A DNA stretch of 64,000 nt from Rosa chinensis. Taxonomy: Eukaryota; Streptophyta; Magnoliopsida; Rosales; Rosaceae. The notes beneath the pieces were generated by a model, which saw only the letters and a program-made list of their open reading frames with translations, had not been told where the DNA came from and searched no databases. The DNA lies in NCBI RefSeq assembly GCF_002994745.2, contig NC_037092.1:88388398-88452397 (forward strand), written 5' to 3'. Each line of letters begins with the position of its first letter. Within the stretch, counting starts at the first letter, position 1. Positions 63,283-64,000 of this stretch are shown piece by piece. Made by a program: the position numbers and the translations under genes.

Positions 63283-64000
63283 GTACACCTTTGAATGTTT
63301 TTTTAGCCATAAGGCCACCAACTAATTTTTTCCCTCATAAGCCACTAGATTAAAAATTGTGTTATATTTTGGATATAAAAACTAACATATTTACATAAAT
63401 GCCACTAAAGTAAAAAGTCAACAACTATTCTCTCTCTTTTCTCCGGCGAGGTCTCCGGTCAACTCCGGCAGGTCTCCGACCGACCTCCGACCAACTTCCA
63501 GTGGGTCTCCGGCGAACTCCGACGACTACAAAATATACTGTCACTAACACCAAAAGCTACTGTCGCTAGCAACAAAAGCTACTCTGGTGAGATTTCCGGC
63601 AATCTCCGGCGATGTCACAAAAGCTACTATCACTAGCAATAAAAGCTACTGTTACTAGCAACAAAAGCTACGCTGGTGAGATTTCCGGCGATGTCACAAA
63701 AGCTACTATCACTAGCAATAAAAGCTACTGTTACTAGCAACAAAAGTTATGCTGGTGAGATTTCCGGCAAGGTCACAAAAGCTACTATCACCAGTAACAA
63801 AAGCTATTGTTACCAATAAAAGATATGCTCCAAAAAATCAAAAGCCACTAACACTATTAACAAAAGCTACTGTCACCGACACAAAAAGATACTCTCACAA
63901 GCAACAAATGGCTATTGTCACCATCACCAGTAATAAAAGCAACCCTCACCATCACCAAAAGCTACTATCAAGCAAAACAAAAACTACACTAACCAACACC
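63283..64000. repeat. Repeat-rich region with AAAGCTACT units
   Basis: From about 63440 there is a CTCCGGC-rich stretch. Then many short copies of ACAAAAGCTACTRTCACTAG alternate with GTGAGATTTCCGGC. Larger units recur at 63584, 63673 and 63752 (89 and 79 bp). No coding capacity. It is probably the end of another mobile element that continues outside the window. Confidence 0.6.

Overview
The window is plant nuclear DNA, almost certainly from a eudicot. It has split host genes with GT-AG introns, an LRR receptor-like protein, DUF538, DUF761 and F-box/kelch genes, several LTR retrotransposon families, an autonomous-type CACTA transposon, Mutator-like elements and an endogenous caulimovirid. A Rosaceae source is only my guess. 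Most of the 64 kb is mobile DNA, and much of it is nested with readable target-site duplications (TSDs).

Layout. 1-6437: Ty1/copia element A (+), with near-identical 203-bp LTRs around a badly decayed interior. 6438-9709: an intact DUF538 gene inside a segment that is duplicated at 45.4-49.2 kb. 9710-12010: an apparently intact kinase-less LRR receptor-like protein (-). 13365-25786: a complete 12.4-kb CACTA element (TSD GCT) with an intact-looking TNP2-type transposase, a second gene joining a Ptta/En-Spm-type domain to a Ulp1-like protease (one in-frame stop), and a possible captured host exon. 25877-31772: a small DUF761 gene with the CACTA about 90 bp upstream of its TATA box and copia element C (26080-31622, TSD GCAAT) inside its reading frame.

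32462-35025 is an F-box/kelch pseudogene (-) of the At1g55270 type, broken by a nonsense codon, a 1.3-kb solo LTR (TSD CAATG) and a terminal frameshift. 35449-40679 is copia element B (-), with perfect TSD ATGAC and no gag. 41434-45432 holds two sibling Mutator-like elements side by side, the second carrying another Mutator-like element (44001-45049). 45433-49242 is the second copy of the DUF538 segment. Its gene is dead and it holds a poly(A)-tailed retroposon whose empty site is preserved in the first copy. 49243-52100 may contain a small host gene on the minus strand.

52876 to about 62520 is an endogenous pararetrovirus (Caulimoviridae-like, -). It runs PBS, coiled-coil protein, movement protein, capsid region, protease, RT, RNase H, then an unassigned region of about 425 residues, and it is split in the capsid region by a 3.0-kb solo LTR (TSD AGAGC). 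The right end holds a 416-bp MITE and a repeat-rich stretch.

Functional reading. The expressible host genes are probably only the DUF538 gene and the LRR protein, possibly with a small gene near 50-52 kb. The rest records repeated insertion, and the TSDs and empty sites order many of the events.
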